From Rhodoferax sediminis (GTDB lineage Bacteria > Pseudomonadota > Gammaproteobacteria > Burkholderiales > Burkholderiaceae_C), in NCBI RefSeq assembly GCF_006970865.1, contig NZ_CP035503.1:186001-250000 (forward strand): 64,000 nucleotides of DNA, given 5' to 3'. This document shows positions 38,765 through 47,485 of the stretch, piece by piece; the stretch's first letter is position 1; the number at the start of each line of letters is the position of its first letter. Both the position numbers and the translations under genes were made by a program. Below the pieces are notes generated by a model. The model worked only from the letters and a program-made list of their open reading frames with translations. It had not been told where the DNA came from and searched no databases.

Positions 38765-40645
38765 GTGCATCAATTAGTGGCAGCATCCAAATCATCCTTC
38801 GCGGCGCTCACGCTCGGTGCCATCGGTGTTGTCTACGGTGACATTGGCACCAGTGTCCTGTACGCGTTCCAGACGGTCTTCACGACCGGCCACGTGGCCC
38901 TCACGCACGACAACATCTACGGCATCCTGTCGATGTTCTTCTGGACATTGACGATCATTGTGTCCATCAAATACGTGGCGCTGGTGCTGCGTGCCGACAA
39001 CAACGGCGAAGGCGGCACGGCCTCCATGCTGGCACTGGCCTCCAATGCGGTCGCCAACCGGCCCAAACTGCGCGGGCGCCTGCTCGTGATCGGCATGTTC
39101 GGGGCCGCCCTGTTCTACGGCGATGGCGTCATCACGCCCGCGATCTCGGTGTTGTCTGCCGTCGAGGGGCTGGAGGTGGTGTCGCCGGCATTCAAGCAAT
39201 ACGTGATCCCGCTCACGCTGATCATCCTGTTTTTGCTGTTCGTCGTGCAAAAGCGGGGCACCACCGACATCGGCAAGTTTTTCGGGCCGATCATGCTCGT
39301 CTGGCTGGCCGCGATTGGTTTGCTCGGTCTCATGCAGATCGTCGGCCACCCGGCGGTCCTGAAGGCGCTGAGCCCGTATTACGCCGTGCGCTTCATGATC
39401 ACCAGCCCGGGCGTGACCTTCGTGATCCTGGGCGCCATCATCCTGTGCGTCACGGGGGCCGAGGCGCTGTATGCGGACATGGGCCACTTCGGCAAAAAGC
39501 CGATCCGCGTGGCCTGGTTCAGCGTCGTCATGCCGGCCCTCGTGCTGAACTACTTCGGCCAGGGCGCGCTGGTGCTCAAGAACGCGCAGGCCGTGAAGAA
39601 TCCGTTCTATCTGATGGCGCCCGACTGGGCGTTGCTGCCCCTGGTGGCGCTGGCGACCATGGCCACCGTGATCGCCTCCCAGGCCCTGATCTCGGGCGCT
39701 TTCAGCGCCACCAAGCAGATCATCCTGCTCGGCTATCTGCCACGCATCCAGATCCTGCATACCAGCGTCAAGGAAACGGGGCAGATTTACCTGCCGTTTG
39801 TGAACTGGACGCTGTTCGTGGCGATCGTGCTGGCGGTGGTGCTGTTCAGGTCGTCGGAGGCGCTGGCTGCGGCCTACGGCATCGCCGTCTGCGGCACGAT
39901 GCTGATTACCACGATCCTGACGTTCTACGTGGTCCGCTACGCCTGGAGCTATCCGCTGCCGCTGTGCATCGCCGCCACCGGCTGCTTCTTCGTGGTGGAC
40001 TTGGCATTCCTGTCCTCGAACATGCTCAAGATCCTTGAGGGCGGCTGGTTCCCGATCGTGATTGCCGGGGGCGTCTTCACGCTGATGATCACCTGGAAAG
40101 AGGGCCGCCACCTGCTCAATGCCAAGCTGCGCACCGATGCCATCGACCTGCCGAGCTTTCTCGAGGCGGTGTTCGTGAGCCCGCCGGCGCGTGTGGCCGG
40201 CACCGCCGTGTTCCTGACCGCCGAACCCGGCATGGTGCCCAATGCCCTGCTGCACAACCTCAAGCACAACAAGGTGCTGCATGAGCAGAACCTGTTCGTC
40301 ACGGTGCGCAACCACGAGGTGCCGTGGATCGGCATGGAGAAGCGGCTGGAGGTCGAGGCGCTCGGGCACCACTGCTGGCAGGTGATCATCCATTACGGCT
40401 TCAAGAACGACCCCGATCTGCCGCGCGCGCTGCAGCAGACCCGCGGCCGGGGCTGCGACGTCGAGCCGATGACGACCAGCTATTTCCTGTCGCGCGATAT
40501 CGTGATCCCCACCATTGGCAGCGGCATGGCGCCCTGGCGCGAAAAGCTGTTTGCGCAGATGCACCACGCCGCCAGCGGGGCCGCCGACTTCCTGAACCTG
40601 CCGAACAATTCGGTGGTGGAGCTGGGGTCGAAAATCGAGATTTGA
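38765..40645 (+). CDS. kup: low-affinity potassium uptake transporter
   Basis: K+/H+ symporter of the Kup/HAK family, 626 aa. N-terminal [21 protein letters not shown] (family [17 protein letters not shown]), about twelve membrane helices to residue 430, then a cytoplasmic C-terminal domain of about 190 residues. No ATG fits: candidate starts are GTG at 38765 or GTG at 38777, neither with a good ribosome site, so expression may be low or the start regulated. GshA and GshB flank it at a distance. Confidence 0.92.
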   Translation: MHQLVAASKSSFAALTLGAIGVVYGDIGTSVLYAFQTVFTTGHVALTHDNIYGILSMFFWTLTIIVSIKYVALVLRADNNGEGGTASMLALASNAVANRPKLRGRLLVIGMFGAALFYGDGVITPAISVLSAVEGLEVVSPAFKQYVIPLTLIILFLLFVVQKRGTTDIGKFFGPIMLVWLAAIGLLGLMQIVGHPAVLKALSPYYAVRFMITSPGVTFVILGAIILCVTGAEALYADMGHFGKKPIRVAWFSVVMPALVLNYFGQGALVLKNAQAVKNPFYLMAPDWALLPLVALATMATVIASQALISGAFSATKQIILLGYLPRIQILHTSVKETGQIYLPFVNWTLFVAIVLAVVLFRSSEALAAAYGIAVCGTMLITTILTFYVVRYAWSYPLPLCIAATGCFFVVDLAFLSSNMLKILEGGWFPIVIAGGVFTLMITWKEGRHLLNAKLRTDAIDLPSFLEAVFVSPPARVAGTAVFLTAEPGMVPNALLHNLKHNKVLHEQNLFVTVRNHEVPWIGMEKRLEVEALGHHCWQVIIHYGFKNDPDLPRALQQTRGRGCDVEPMTTSYFLSRDIVIPTIGSGMAPWREKLFAQMHHAASGAADFLNLPNNSVVELGSKIEI

Positions 40646-40699
40646 GGGGTTTCTGTACGACGGGCGGGGATGTCGGGGTGTGCGCCCGACGGCGCAGTA

Positions 40700-40727
40700 A
40701 CTTTTCTTTGAGTGCCCAAAGAAAAGT
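40700..40727. repeat. Inverted repeat (family C) between kup and benE
   Basis: Perfect 11-bp arms ACTTTTCTTTG and CAAAGAAAAGT around AGTGCC, with GC-rich flanks (GCCCGACGGCGCAGTA, GAGGCGCCCGCCGG). I associate this element with dispersed repeats in Burkholderiales. Occupies the 236 nt kup-benE spacer, in which I see nothing else. Confidence 0.6.
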
Positions 40728-40881
40728 GAGGCGCCCGCCGGGGCGCAACCCGGCCAGCGGCTCCTCTGCAAAGAAATACAGCCTATACCCGCCCACCACG
40801 CCAGCCGTGACTCGACCCGCCGGCGTGCCGAGCCGACCCGGCATGACGCCGACGCCAAGGGCGCTGTCAGAATCCCACCCC

Positions 40882-42069
40882 ATGCATTTCTTCAAAGACC
40901 TGAGCCTTTCCGCCTTCATCGCCGGCTTCGTCGCCGTGCTGGTCGGTTTCACCAGTTCGGTGGCCATCGTGTTCCAGGCGGCGCAGGCCTTTCACGCCAC
41001 GCCGGCCCAGATCAGCTCCTGGATGTGGGCGCTCGGCCTGGGCATGGGGCTGTGCTCACTGCTGCCCTCACTGCTGCTGCGCATGCCGGTGATGGTGGCC
41101 TGGAGCACGCCCGGCGCGGCCGTACTGGCCACCGCGGGGCTGACGGGCGGCTTTTCCATGGCCGAGGCGGTGGGCGCCTTCATGGTCTGCGCCGCGCTCA
41201 TCACCGTGTCGGGGGCCACCGGCTGGTTTGAAAAAGTCATGAACCGCATCCCGGTGGCGATTGCCTCAGCGCTCCTGGCCGGCGTGCTGGCCCGCTTCGG
41301 CCTGGACGCTTTTGCCGCGGCGCAGACGGCACTGCCGCTGGTGCTGCTGATGCTGGCGACTTACCTGCTCTGCCAGCGCTGGCTGCCGCGCTACGCGGTG
41401 GTTGTCACTTTCGTGGTTGCCATTATTTTCGTAGCCAGCCGTGGAGAACTGGCGGGGACTGGCATCGGTTTTGACCTGGCACGGCCGGTCTTCACGGCGC
41501 CGCGCTTCAGCTGGAGCGCGATCGTCAGCCTGGCCGTTCCCTTGTTTGTCGTGACCATGGCCTCGCAAAATCTGCCGGGCGTGGCCGTCATCCGGGCCAC
41601 GGGCTACGGTGGCGCAAAAGGCATCCCGATCTCGAAAATCATCACGCTGAGCGGCCTGGTCACGCTGGTGCTGGCGCCGTTCGGCGCCTATGCGCTGAAC
41701 CTCGCCGCCATCACCGCCGCGATCTGCATGGGCCGCGAAGCTCACGCCGATCCCGCCAAACGCTACACGGCGGCGGTCTCGTGCGGCGCCCTGTACATCG
41801 TGATCGGCATCTTCGGCGCTGCGGTCACGGGCCTGCTCACGGCGTTCCCCAAGGAGCTGGTGGCGGCGATCGCCGGGCTGGCCCTGCTCGGCACGATCGG
41901 CGCCGGCATGGCGGCCGCGATCCGGGACGAATCGCACCGCGAAGCCGCCATCATCACCTTCCTGGTCACGCTCAGCGGCGTGGTGATTGCGGGCGTGGGT
42001 TCGGCCTTCTGGGGCGTGGTGGCCGGCGCCGTCGCGCTATTTGTGCAACAGTACGGGCGCGCCGACTAA
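40882..42069 (+). CDS. benE: BenE-family benzoate/H+ symporter
   Basis: Inner-membrane carrier, 395 aa with about 12 hydrophobic helices. Similarity to BenE is clear in FIAGFVAVLVGFTSSVAIVFQ, AWSTPGAAVLAT, VVTMASQNLPGVAVIRATGY and AALFSGNP-like C-terminal repeats (here AITAAICMGREAHAD). BenE proteins import benzoate, but no benzoate-catabolic genes are adjacent, so the substrate is uncertain. The start at 40882 gives MHFFKDLSLSAFIAGF. gshB follows 29 nt after its stop. Confidence 0.88.
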   Translation: MHFFKDLSLSAFIAGFVAVLVGFTSSVAIVFQAAQAFHATPAQISSWMWALGLGMGLCSLLPSLLLRMPVMVAWSTPGAAVLATAGLTGGFSMAEAVGAFMVCAALITVSGATGWFEKVMNRIPVAIASALLAGVLARFGLDAFAAAQTALPLVLLMLATYLLCQRWLPRYAVVVTFVVAIIFVASRGELAGTGIGFDLARPVFTAPRFSWSAIVSLAVPLFVVTMASQNLPGVAVIRATGYGGAKGIPISKIITLSGLVTLVLAPFGAYALNLAAITAAICMGREAHADPAKRYTAAVSCGALYIVIGIFGAAVTGLLTAFPKELVAAIAGLALLGTIGAGMAAAIRDESHREAAIITFLVTLSGVVIAGVGSAFWGVVAGAVALFVQQYGRAD

Positions 42070-42098
42070 ATTCTTACCCCCCTCTTTTGTCTCTTTCC

Positions 42099-43040
42099 AT
42101 GAACATTCTTTTCGTTGCCGACCCACTCGAAGCCTTCAAGATCTACAAAGACACCACCTTTGCGATGATGCGCGAGCTGCAACAGCGCGGACACCGCATT
42201 GCGGCGTGCGAACCCAAACAGCTGTCGTGGATGCGCGGCGGCCTGGTCGAGGCCGATGTGCGCGCCATCACGCTCACGGGTGACGCGTCGGCGTGGTTCA
42301 AAGTTGATAGCACACAGCGCATGACCCTCAAGGACTTCGGCGCCGTTTTGATGCGAAAAGACCCGCCGTTCGATGCCGAATACATCTACGCCACGCATCT
42401 GCTGGAGCAGGCCGAGCGCGAAGGCGCGCGCGTCTTCAACGAGCCCTCGGCGCTGCGCGACCACCCCGAAAAGCTCGCCATCATGGAGTTTGCGCAGTTC
42501 ATCGGCCCGACGCTGGTCACCAGCAACGCGGCCGACATCCAGCGTTTTCATGCCGAACACAAGGACATCATCCTCAAGCCGCTCGACGGCATGGGCGGCA
42601 TGGGCATTTTCCGCGTGCGCGCCGACGGCCTGAACCTGGGCAGCATCACCGAGACGCTGAACCGCAATGGCACGCAATCGGTGATGGTGCAAAAGTTCCT
42701 GCCCGAGATCGTGCGCGGCGACAAGCGGGTGCTGGTGATCGGTGGCCAGCCGGTGCCGTACAGCCTGGCGCGCATCCCGCAGGGCAGCGAGGTGCGCGCC
42801 AACCTGGCGGCCGGCGGCAAGGGCGTGGCGCAGCCGCTGTCCAACCGCGACCGCGAGATTGCGCAGGCGCTTGGGCCCGTGCTGGCGGCGCGCGGCCTGC
42901 TGCTGGTGGGGATCGACGTGATTGGCGACTACGTGACCGAAATCAACGTCACCAGCCCGACCTGCTTCCAGGAAATCTTTCAGCAGACCGGCTTCGACGT
43001 GCCGGCCATGTTCGCCGACGCGCTGGAGGCTGCGCTGTAG
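42099..43040 (+). CDS. gshB: glutathione synthetase
   Basis: ATP-grasp ligase joining gamma-glutamylcysteine and glycine, 313 aa. N-terminal MNILFVADPLEAFKIYKDTTFAM, LMRKDPPFDAEYIYAT (substrate site), KPLDGMGGMGIFRV (ATP loop, about residues 163-176) and EINVTSPTCFQEI near the C-terminus are all typical. Probably co-transcribed with benE. Confidence 0.97.
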   Translation: MNILFVADPLEAFKIYKDTTFAMMRELQQRGHRIAACEPKQLSWMRGGLVEADVRAITLTGDASAWFKVDSTQRMTLKDFGAVLMRKDPPFDAEYIYATHLLEQAEREGARVFNEPSALRDHPEKLAIMEFAQFIGPTLVTSNAADIQRFHAEHKDIILKPLDGMGGMGIFRVRADGLNLGSITETLNRNGTQSVMVQKFLPEIVRGDKRVLVIGGQPVPYSLARIPQGSEVRANLAAGGKGVAQPLSNRDREIAQALGPVLAARGLLLVGIDVIGDYVTEINVTSPTCFQEIFQQTGFDVPAMFADALEAAL

Positions 43041-43051
43041 CCGCACGTTCA

Positions 43052-43095
43052 GCCCCCCTCGGGGGCCGGGCCGGCGCAGCGACAAGCGTGAGGGT
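43052..43095. terminator. Family B hairpin between convergent gshB and amidotransferase gene
   Basis: GCCCCCCTCGGGGGC is a compact GC stem followed by CGCAGCGACAAGCGTGAGGG, the block order of the other family B copies. It lies between two convergent stops (54 nt gap) and probably terminates both transcripts. Confidence 0.5.
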
Positions 43096-43871
43096 CAGCT
43101 CAGCGTGGCGTCGGTTGGCGCCCCGTCCACAAACACCTTGAGCTCATTCGTCGCAAACGCGGTCCAGGTCTCGTTGCTGGTCAGCGGCGTGGTCACGACC
43201 ACGGCGGCGCGGTCATCGGGTGAGTTGATGTCGGCAAAGTTGACCGACAGGTCCTGGTCGGACAGCGTGGCGTGCGCAAACGGGTATTGGCGCACCAGGT
43301 AGTACAGGCTGGTGGAGGCGTGCGCCCACAGCGCCTGGCCGTTGGAGAGCAGAAAGTTGAAGTTGCCAAAGCGCCTGATTTGCGGCACCAGTTCGTGCAG
43401 CGTGAGCGTCAGCTCGTGCACGCTGGGCATGCCCGCGTGCGACTTGGCCAGCTGCTGCATCAGCCAGCAAAAGGCGCGTTCGCTGTCCGTGGTGCCGACC
43501 GGGTGAAAGCTGCCGTGCAGATGCGGGTGATAGTCCTTCAGGTCGCCGTTGTGCGCAAACACCCAGTAGTGGCCCCACAGCTCGCGCACGAACGGATGCG
43601 CGTTTTCCAGCGCAACGTCGCCCTGCGTGGCCTTGCGCACGTGCGCCACGATATTGCGGCTCTTGATCGGGTAGCGGCGGATCAGTTCGGCCACGGGCGA
43701 CTCCACCGCGCTCTGGTGGTCGACAAAATGGCGCAGCCCCCGGCCCTCGAAAAACGCGATGCCCCAGCCGTCGGCATGGTGATCCGTCAGGCCCCCGCGC
43801 TGGCAAAACCCGGTGAAGCTGAAGGTCGCATCTGTGGGCGTCTTGCAGTTGAGTCCGAGCAGCTGGCACAT
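43095..43871 (-). CDS. class II glutamine amidotransferase, YafJ type
   Basis: Stand-alone Ntn-type amidotransferase, 258 aa. The nucleophile is Cys2 after Met removal (MCQLLGLNCKTPTDATFSF); later conserved stretches are HHADGWGIAFFEG-like (here DHHADGWGIAF), HVRKATQGDV, NAHPFVRELWG and FAHNGDL. Family members resemble the glutaminase half of GMP/asparagine synthetases, but their acceptor is unknown. Convergent with gshB. Confidence 0.9.
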   Translation of the reverse strand: MCQLLGLNCKTPTDATFSFTGFCQRGGLTDHHADGWGIAFFEGRGLRHFVDHQSAVESPVAELIRRYPIKSRNIVAHVRKATQGDVALENAHPFVRELWGHYWVFAHNGDLKDYHPHLHGSFHPVGTTDSERAFCWLMQQLAKSHAGMPSVHELTLTLHELVPQIRRFGNFNFLLSNGQALWAHASTSLYYLVRQYPFAHATLSDQDLSVNFADINSPDDRAAVVVTTPLTSNETWTAFATNELKVFVDGAPTDATLS

Positions 43872-43944
43872 GGTGGGTGGCGACAGGGTGGCAATGAGGT
43901 GGCAGTCTGGGGGGTGGCCCGTGGCGGGGCTCCTTCGCTATTGT

Positions 43945-44367
43945 GTCATTGCGCGGGCGCGGCCGCTGCGTGTTCTTTCGCAACAGCTGCTGCCTGGCCT
44001 GCAATCTCGACCGCACCATTCCTGATCTGTCATTTGAAGACAACGGCCAGCTCTGGGCCAAGTTCGAGGCCGCCAAGCGGCGCCTCGTGGCGCAGCTCTC
44101 GGGGCTGGGGCCCGCCGCGCTGCTGCAGCGCGGCGGCGGCCCGATGACGCTGGCGCCGCGCCATTCCTGGAGTTCATCAACTCATGGATTCAGCTCACCA
44201 GCGTGCTCAACGAGCTCTCGCGCAGCATGGGCCAGCCCGTTTTTTATCCGTTTGTGCTGTCACGGGCCGTGGTTGGCAAACTGCAGTTCGTCCACCGGGT
44301 GATTCGAGCCGCGTGTGCCGACAGGCATCAAAACAGGCCGCAACCCATTCAGGGTATGCCAAGGTAG
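43945..44367 (+). pseudogene. Decayed putative zinc-binding peptidase
   Basis: Two fragments of one family in different frames. The first (about 43950-44105) encodes a cysteine-ribbon N-terminus (CVFFRNSCCLAC) and FEAAKRRLVAQLSGLG. The second (about 44166-44367) encodes FLEFINSWIQLTSVLNELSRS, MGQPVFYPFVLSRAVVGKLQF and VHRVIRAA, then a TAG. In intact homologues the middle holds the HExxH zinc site; here it is replaced by about 60 nt of unrelated sequence and the frame changes. No start codon or ribosome site is evident. Family recognition rests on my memory of the LNxLSRSMGQPDFYPFV signature. Confidence 0.6.
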
Positions 44368-44386
44368 CTATAAAATCTATAGCCAT
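44366..44386. repeat. Family A palindromic head at the CWC gene end
   Basis: GCTATA-AAATC-TATAGC, without a clear tail. It lies between the pseudogene stop and the CWC stop and extends into the CWC 3' end. Confidence 0.45.
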
Positions 44387-44625
44387 AAAGTTGTTACGTT
44401 TGTTGCCTGCGCACTCGCGCAGGCCCGGCATATGCAGGCCTGGGCGCGCGCCGACGCCGGCACGCGCGCCAGCACGGCGGAGGGAAACTGAACCTGCGTG
44501 CACCAGCAAGGCGGCTGCGGCTCGCCCGTGACGCGCTCAGTTTCCATGGCGCACTGGTTCGGCGTGCCGCACAGCGGGCAGCGGCTGGGGTCGGGCGCGG
44601 TGTCGGGAAAGGTCAGGGAGGGCAT
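44377..44625 (-). CDS. cysteine-rich CWC family protein
   Basis: Small protein, 82 aa, starting MPSLTFPDTAPDPSRCPLCG. The CWC domain runs to about residue 70: CPLCGTPNQC, PPCWC and ACICRACA give eight cysteines likely to bind metal or form a zinc ribbon. Function unknown; members are usually small orphan cytoplasmic proteins. The last nine residues (ATNVTTLWL) appear to come from repeat DNA. It is divergent from the pigment operon and shares its 179 nt upstream region. Confidence 0.75.
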   Translation of the reverse strand: MPSLTFPDTAPDPSRCPLCGTPNQCAMETERVTGEPQPPCWCTQVQFPSAVLARVPASARAQACICRACASAQATNVTTLWL

Positions 44626-44700
44626 TTGTATCAAAAGATGACGATGTTTCAGGATGCCATGCGATGGCGCCGATGTGGCTGTTGACTCGGGGCGCCCGTG

Positions 44701-44721
44701 GGGCGATGGCGCCCATCGCCC
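44701..44721. promoter_or_regulatory. 9-bp inverted repeat upstream of the aryl-polyene operon
   Basis: GGGCGATGG-CGC-CCATCGCCC, a perfect hairpin or operator about 85 nt before the ACP start. A smaller inverted repeat, CCATG-CGTA-CATGG, follows at 44748-44761, and a TATATT box at 44766 could be a -10 element, although no good -35 box precedes it. Confidence 0.45.
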
Positions 44722-44804
44722 GCTAAAATGACGCTCCCGCGGCGAGTCCATGCGTACATGGTAGTTATATTCGGCCTGAACGGGGTAACTCGATCTCACA
44801 CACC

Positions 44805-45119
44805 ATGTCTGTCTCCAACATCAATCCCCTGCCCGCGGCCGCATTGCCCGCCTCCAAGGCGGATCCCGCGCTGATGCGCGAGGTGGCCGAGTTGATGGTG
44901 TCCGCCCTCAACCTCGACACAGCCGCCGCCGACATCGCGCCCGACGAACCGCTGTACGGCGACGGGCTGGGCCTGGATTCGATCGACATCCTCGAGGTGG
45001 CGCTGGTGATTTCCAAGCAATACGGCCTGCAACTGCGTGCCGACCACGAAGACAACGGCCAGATCTTTCGCTCGCTGCGCTCCCTGAGCGAGCACATCGC
45101 CGCGCAAAGAACCAAGTGA
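44805..45119 (+). CDS. acyl carrier protein of the aryl-polyene operon
   Basis: Carries the growing polyene chain as a phosphopantetheine thioester. It is 104 aa; the modification site is Ser59 in GLGLDSIDILEV, in a four-helix ACP fold, with an atypical 20-residue Ala/Pro-rich N-terminal extension. First gene of the plus-strand operon; its stop overlaps the next ATG. Aryl-polyene clusters usually encode two ACPs; only this one is seen here. Confidence 0.9.
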   Translation: MSVSNINPLPAAALPASKADPALMREVAELMVSALNLDTAAADIAPDEPLYGDGLGLDSIDILEVALVISKQYGLQLRADHEDNGQIFRSLRSLSEHIAAQRTK

Positions 45120-45784
45120 AACCCGAATGGGCCGCACGGCTGGTAGCGGTGTGCAAGGGCGCGGCGGCCGTCGGGGTGTGTGTCGGCTACTCCCTGTTGG
45201 CGCATCTTGCGGCGGCGGCACCGGCACCCGGTCTGCTCGAGGCGGCTGTGGCCGTCGCACCTGGCCTGGCGCTGGCGTTTTTGCTCGCCTGGCGCTTCGC
45301 GCGCAGGCCGCTGGGATTGGCGCTGTGGGGGGCGGGCTGCCTCGGCCTGTACGGCGCCAGCGGCTGGCTGGTGGGGCACTACCACTGGGTATTTTTGCTG
45401 CAGGATGCGGGCCTGCAGGTGCTGCTGGGGCTGATGTTCGGGCGCACCCTGCGGCCGGGGCAGACGCCGCTGGTGTCGCAGTTCGCCGCCCTGCTGCACG
45501 GGCCGCTGTCGCCTGCGGTGGCGCGCTACACCCGGCGCGCGACCTGGGCCTGGACGCTGTTCTTTGCCGCCATGGCGACGCTGTCGCTGCTGCTGTTCTG
45601 GCTCGCGCCCATCGCCGTCTGGTCCGTCTTTGCGAATCTGCTGGGCCTGCCGCTGGTGGTCCTGATGTTTGTCGCGGAGTATGCGGTGCGCCGCTGCGTG
45701 CTGCCCAAGGCCGACCGGGCCGGACTGTGGGAGGCGTTTGCGGCCTACCGGCAGTCGTCGGGTGTCGTGCGGCGCGCGCACTGA
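45116..45784 (+). CDS. predicted inner-membrane protein (COG4648, ApeG-like)
   Basis: Polytopic protein of 222 aa with about six hydrophobic segments (for example AVAVAPGLALAFLLAWRFA and AWTLFFAAMATLSLLLFWLA) and a basic C-terminus. Homologues occur next to the ACP and ligase in aryl-polyene clusters; role unknown, perhaps in anchoring or transfer of the product. Coupled to the ACP gene by a 4 nt overlap. Confidence 0.82.
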   Translation: MKPEWAARLVAVCKGAAAVGVCVGYSLLAHLAAAAPAPGLLEAAVAVAPGLALAFLLAWRFARRPLGLALWGAGCLGLYGASGWLVGHYHWVFLLQDAGLQVLLGLMFGRTLRPGQTPLVSQFAALLHGPLSPAVARYTRRATWAWTLFFAAMATLSLLLFWLAPIAVWSVFANLLGLPLVVLMFVAEYAVRRCVLPKADRAGLWEAFAAYRQSSGVVRRAH

Positions 45785-45819
45785 TGCGCTGTGCAAGTGT
45801 CCGTGCGCTTTAGCCTGCC

Positions 45820-47193
45820 ATGACCACTTTTCCGCTTGTCACGCATCGCGGCATGGACGACGCGCTGGCGTACCGCCACGGCGAGGTCATCACGGTCGGC
45901 CAGTTCCTGCACGACGCGAGGCGGCTGGCGGCCTTGTACCCACCGGGGCGGCACGTGCTCAACGCCTGCACCGACCGCTACCACTTCACGGTGGGGCTGG
46001 CGGCTGCCCTGCTGGCGGACAGAATCAGCCTGTTGCCGCCGACCCACACGCCGGAGATGGTGCGCCAGCTGCGGCTGTTAGCGCCCGATGTGTTTTGCCT
46101 GAGCGATGGCCCCACCACGATTGACCTGCCGCGTGTCGCTTACCCCGAGGCGGCCGAGGCCGCGGGCGACTCGCCCGAGGCTGTGCCGGTACCCGCCGGG
46201 ATCCCGCAGATCCCGGCCGACCAGACCGTGGCCCAGGTGTTCACCTCGGGCTCGACCGGCGTGCCCCAGCCGCATCGCAAAACCTGGGGCGCACTGGTTC
46301 GCAACATGCAGGCCGGCGCGGCGCGGCTCGGATTGGATGGTGGGGCGCGCTACAGCATCGTTGGGACCGTTCCGCCGCAGCACATGTATGGCTTTGAATC
46401 CACGGTCCTGCTGGCGCTGCAGGGCGGCGCCGCGCTCAGCGCCGAGCATCCCTTTTACCCGGCCGATATTTGCAGCGCCATCGCCGCGGTGCCGCGGCCC
46501 CGCCTGCTGGTGAGCACGCCCGTGCACCTGCGCGCGCTGCTGTGCGCGGGCGTGGACGTTCCCGCGCTCGATCTGGTCGTGTCCGCGACCGCGCCGATGC
46601 CTGCGCAACTGGCGCTGGCCGCCGAAGCACGCCTGCAGGTGCCACTGCTGGAGATTTATGGCTCCACCGAAACCGGACAGATCGCCACGCGCCGCACGGC
46701 CCAGGCGCTGCCGTGGACGCTGCTGCCGGACGTGCGGCTGGTCGCGCAGGGCGAGCGCATGTGGGCGTCGGGCGGCCATGTCGAGGTGCCGGTGGCGTTG
46801 GGCGACGTGCTGGAATGCGTGGACGACCGGCACTTCCTGCTGCACGGGCGCAAGGCCGACCTGGTCAACATCGCCGGCAAACGCAATTCACTGGCCTACC
46901 TGAACCATCAGTTGAATGCCATCGCGGGCGTGCAGGACGGGGCTTTTTTCATGCCGGACGAGGACGACGCCGGTGGCGTGACGCGCCTGCTGGCCTTTGT
47001 CGTGGCCCCGGGCCTGTCGCAGGCCGCGCTGCGCGCCGCGCTGCGCGAGCGCATCGACCCCGTTTTCATGCCGCGCCCGCTGCTGCTGGTGGAGCGTCTG
47101 CCGCGCAACAGCACGGGCAAACTGCCGCGCGAGGCGCTGCAGGCGCTGGCGCAGGCCCACGACCAGACAGGACGCGGCCGGCATGCAGGATGA
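45820..47193 (+). CDS. AMP-dependent aryl acid:ACP ligase (ApeH/XanA2-like)
   Basis: 457 aa acyl-adenylating enzyme. Loop TSGSTGVPQPHRKTW (about residues 144-158) is the adenylate-forming P-loop in the form seen in pigment clusters; LLEIYGSTETGQIATRR is the next core motif and the catalytic lysine is in NSTGKLPREAL. It would activate the aromatic starter (4-hydroxybenzoate or 3-hydroxybenzoate in known pathways) and load it on the ACP. No gene that makes this starter (chorismate lyase, chorismatase or ammonia-lyase) is in the window. The next gene starts 11 nt before its stop. Confidence 0.88.
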   Translation: MTTFPLVTHRGMDDALAYRHGEVITVGQFLHDARRLAALYPPGRHVLNACTDRYHFTVGLAAALLADRISLLPPTHTPEMVRQLRLLAPDVFCLSDGPTTIDLPRVAYPEAAEAAGDSPEAVPVPAGIPQIPADQTVAQVFTSGSTGVPQPHRKTWGALVRNMQAGAARLGLDGGARYSIVGTVPPQHMYGFESTVLLALQGGAALSAEHPFYPADICSAIAAVPRPRLLVSTPVHLRALLCAGVDVPALDLVVSATAPMPAQLALAAEARLQVPLLEIYGSTETGQIATRRTAQALPWTLLPDVRLVAQGERMWASGGHVEVPVALGDVLECVDDRHFLLHGRKADLVNIAGKRNSLAYLNHQLNAIAGVQDGAFFMPDEDDAGGVTRLLAFVVAPGLSQAALRAALRERIDPVFMPRPLLLVERLPRNSTGKLPREALQALAQAHDQTGRGRHAG

Positions 47194-47485
47194 ACACCCG
47201 ATGGCGCACGCGCTGACGGTGCCGGCCGATCACCCGGCCTTTGCCGGCCACTTTCCGGGCGCGCCCATCCTGCCGGGAGTCGTGCTGCTGGACGCCGTGG
47301 TGCAGCGGGCGCCGGGCGCGCTGGGGGACGTGCGTCAAATCGCGTCCGCCAAGTTTTTCAGTCCGGTCACACCGGGCGAATCGCTGGTCATTGCGTATGC
47401 GCGCACGGCCGGCGCCGGCCTGCGCTGGAGCATCGCCTGCGGCTCGCGCAAGGTCGCCAGCGGAACGCTGGTGCTGGCTACATGA
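47183..47485 (+). CDS. FabA/FabZ-like hot-dog dehydratase (ApeI-like)
   Basis: Short single hot-dog protein, 100 aa, with the active-site region HPAFAGHFPGAPILPGVVLLD (catalytic-type His23). It would dehydrate 3-hydroxyacyl-ACP intermediates during polyene elongation. The ATG at 47183 lies within the ligase 3' end, and its stop overlaps the acyltransferase start, so all three are coupled. Confidence 0.83.
   Translation: MQDEHPMAHALTVPADHPAFAGHFPGAPILPGVVLLDAVVQRAPGALGDVRQIASAKFFSPVTPGESLVIAYARTAGAGLRWSIACGSRKVASGTLVLAT

Noticed and set aside
42302-42352. Family A repeat inside gshB
   Set aside because: The DNA looks similar (TTGATAGC ... TCAAGGACTTCGG), but the encoded residues align without a gap to E. 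coli glutathione synthetase, so an inserted repeat is not needed.
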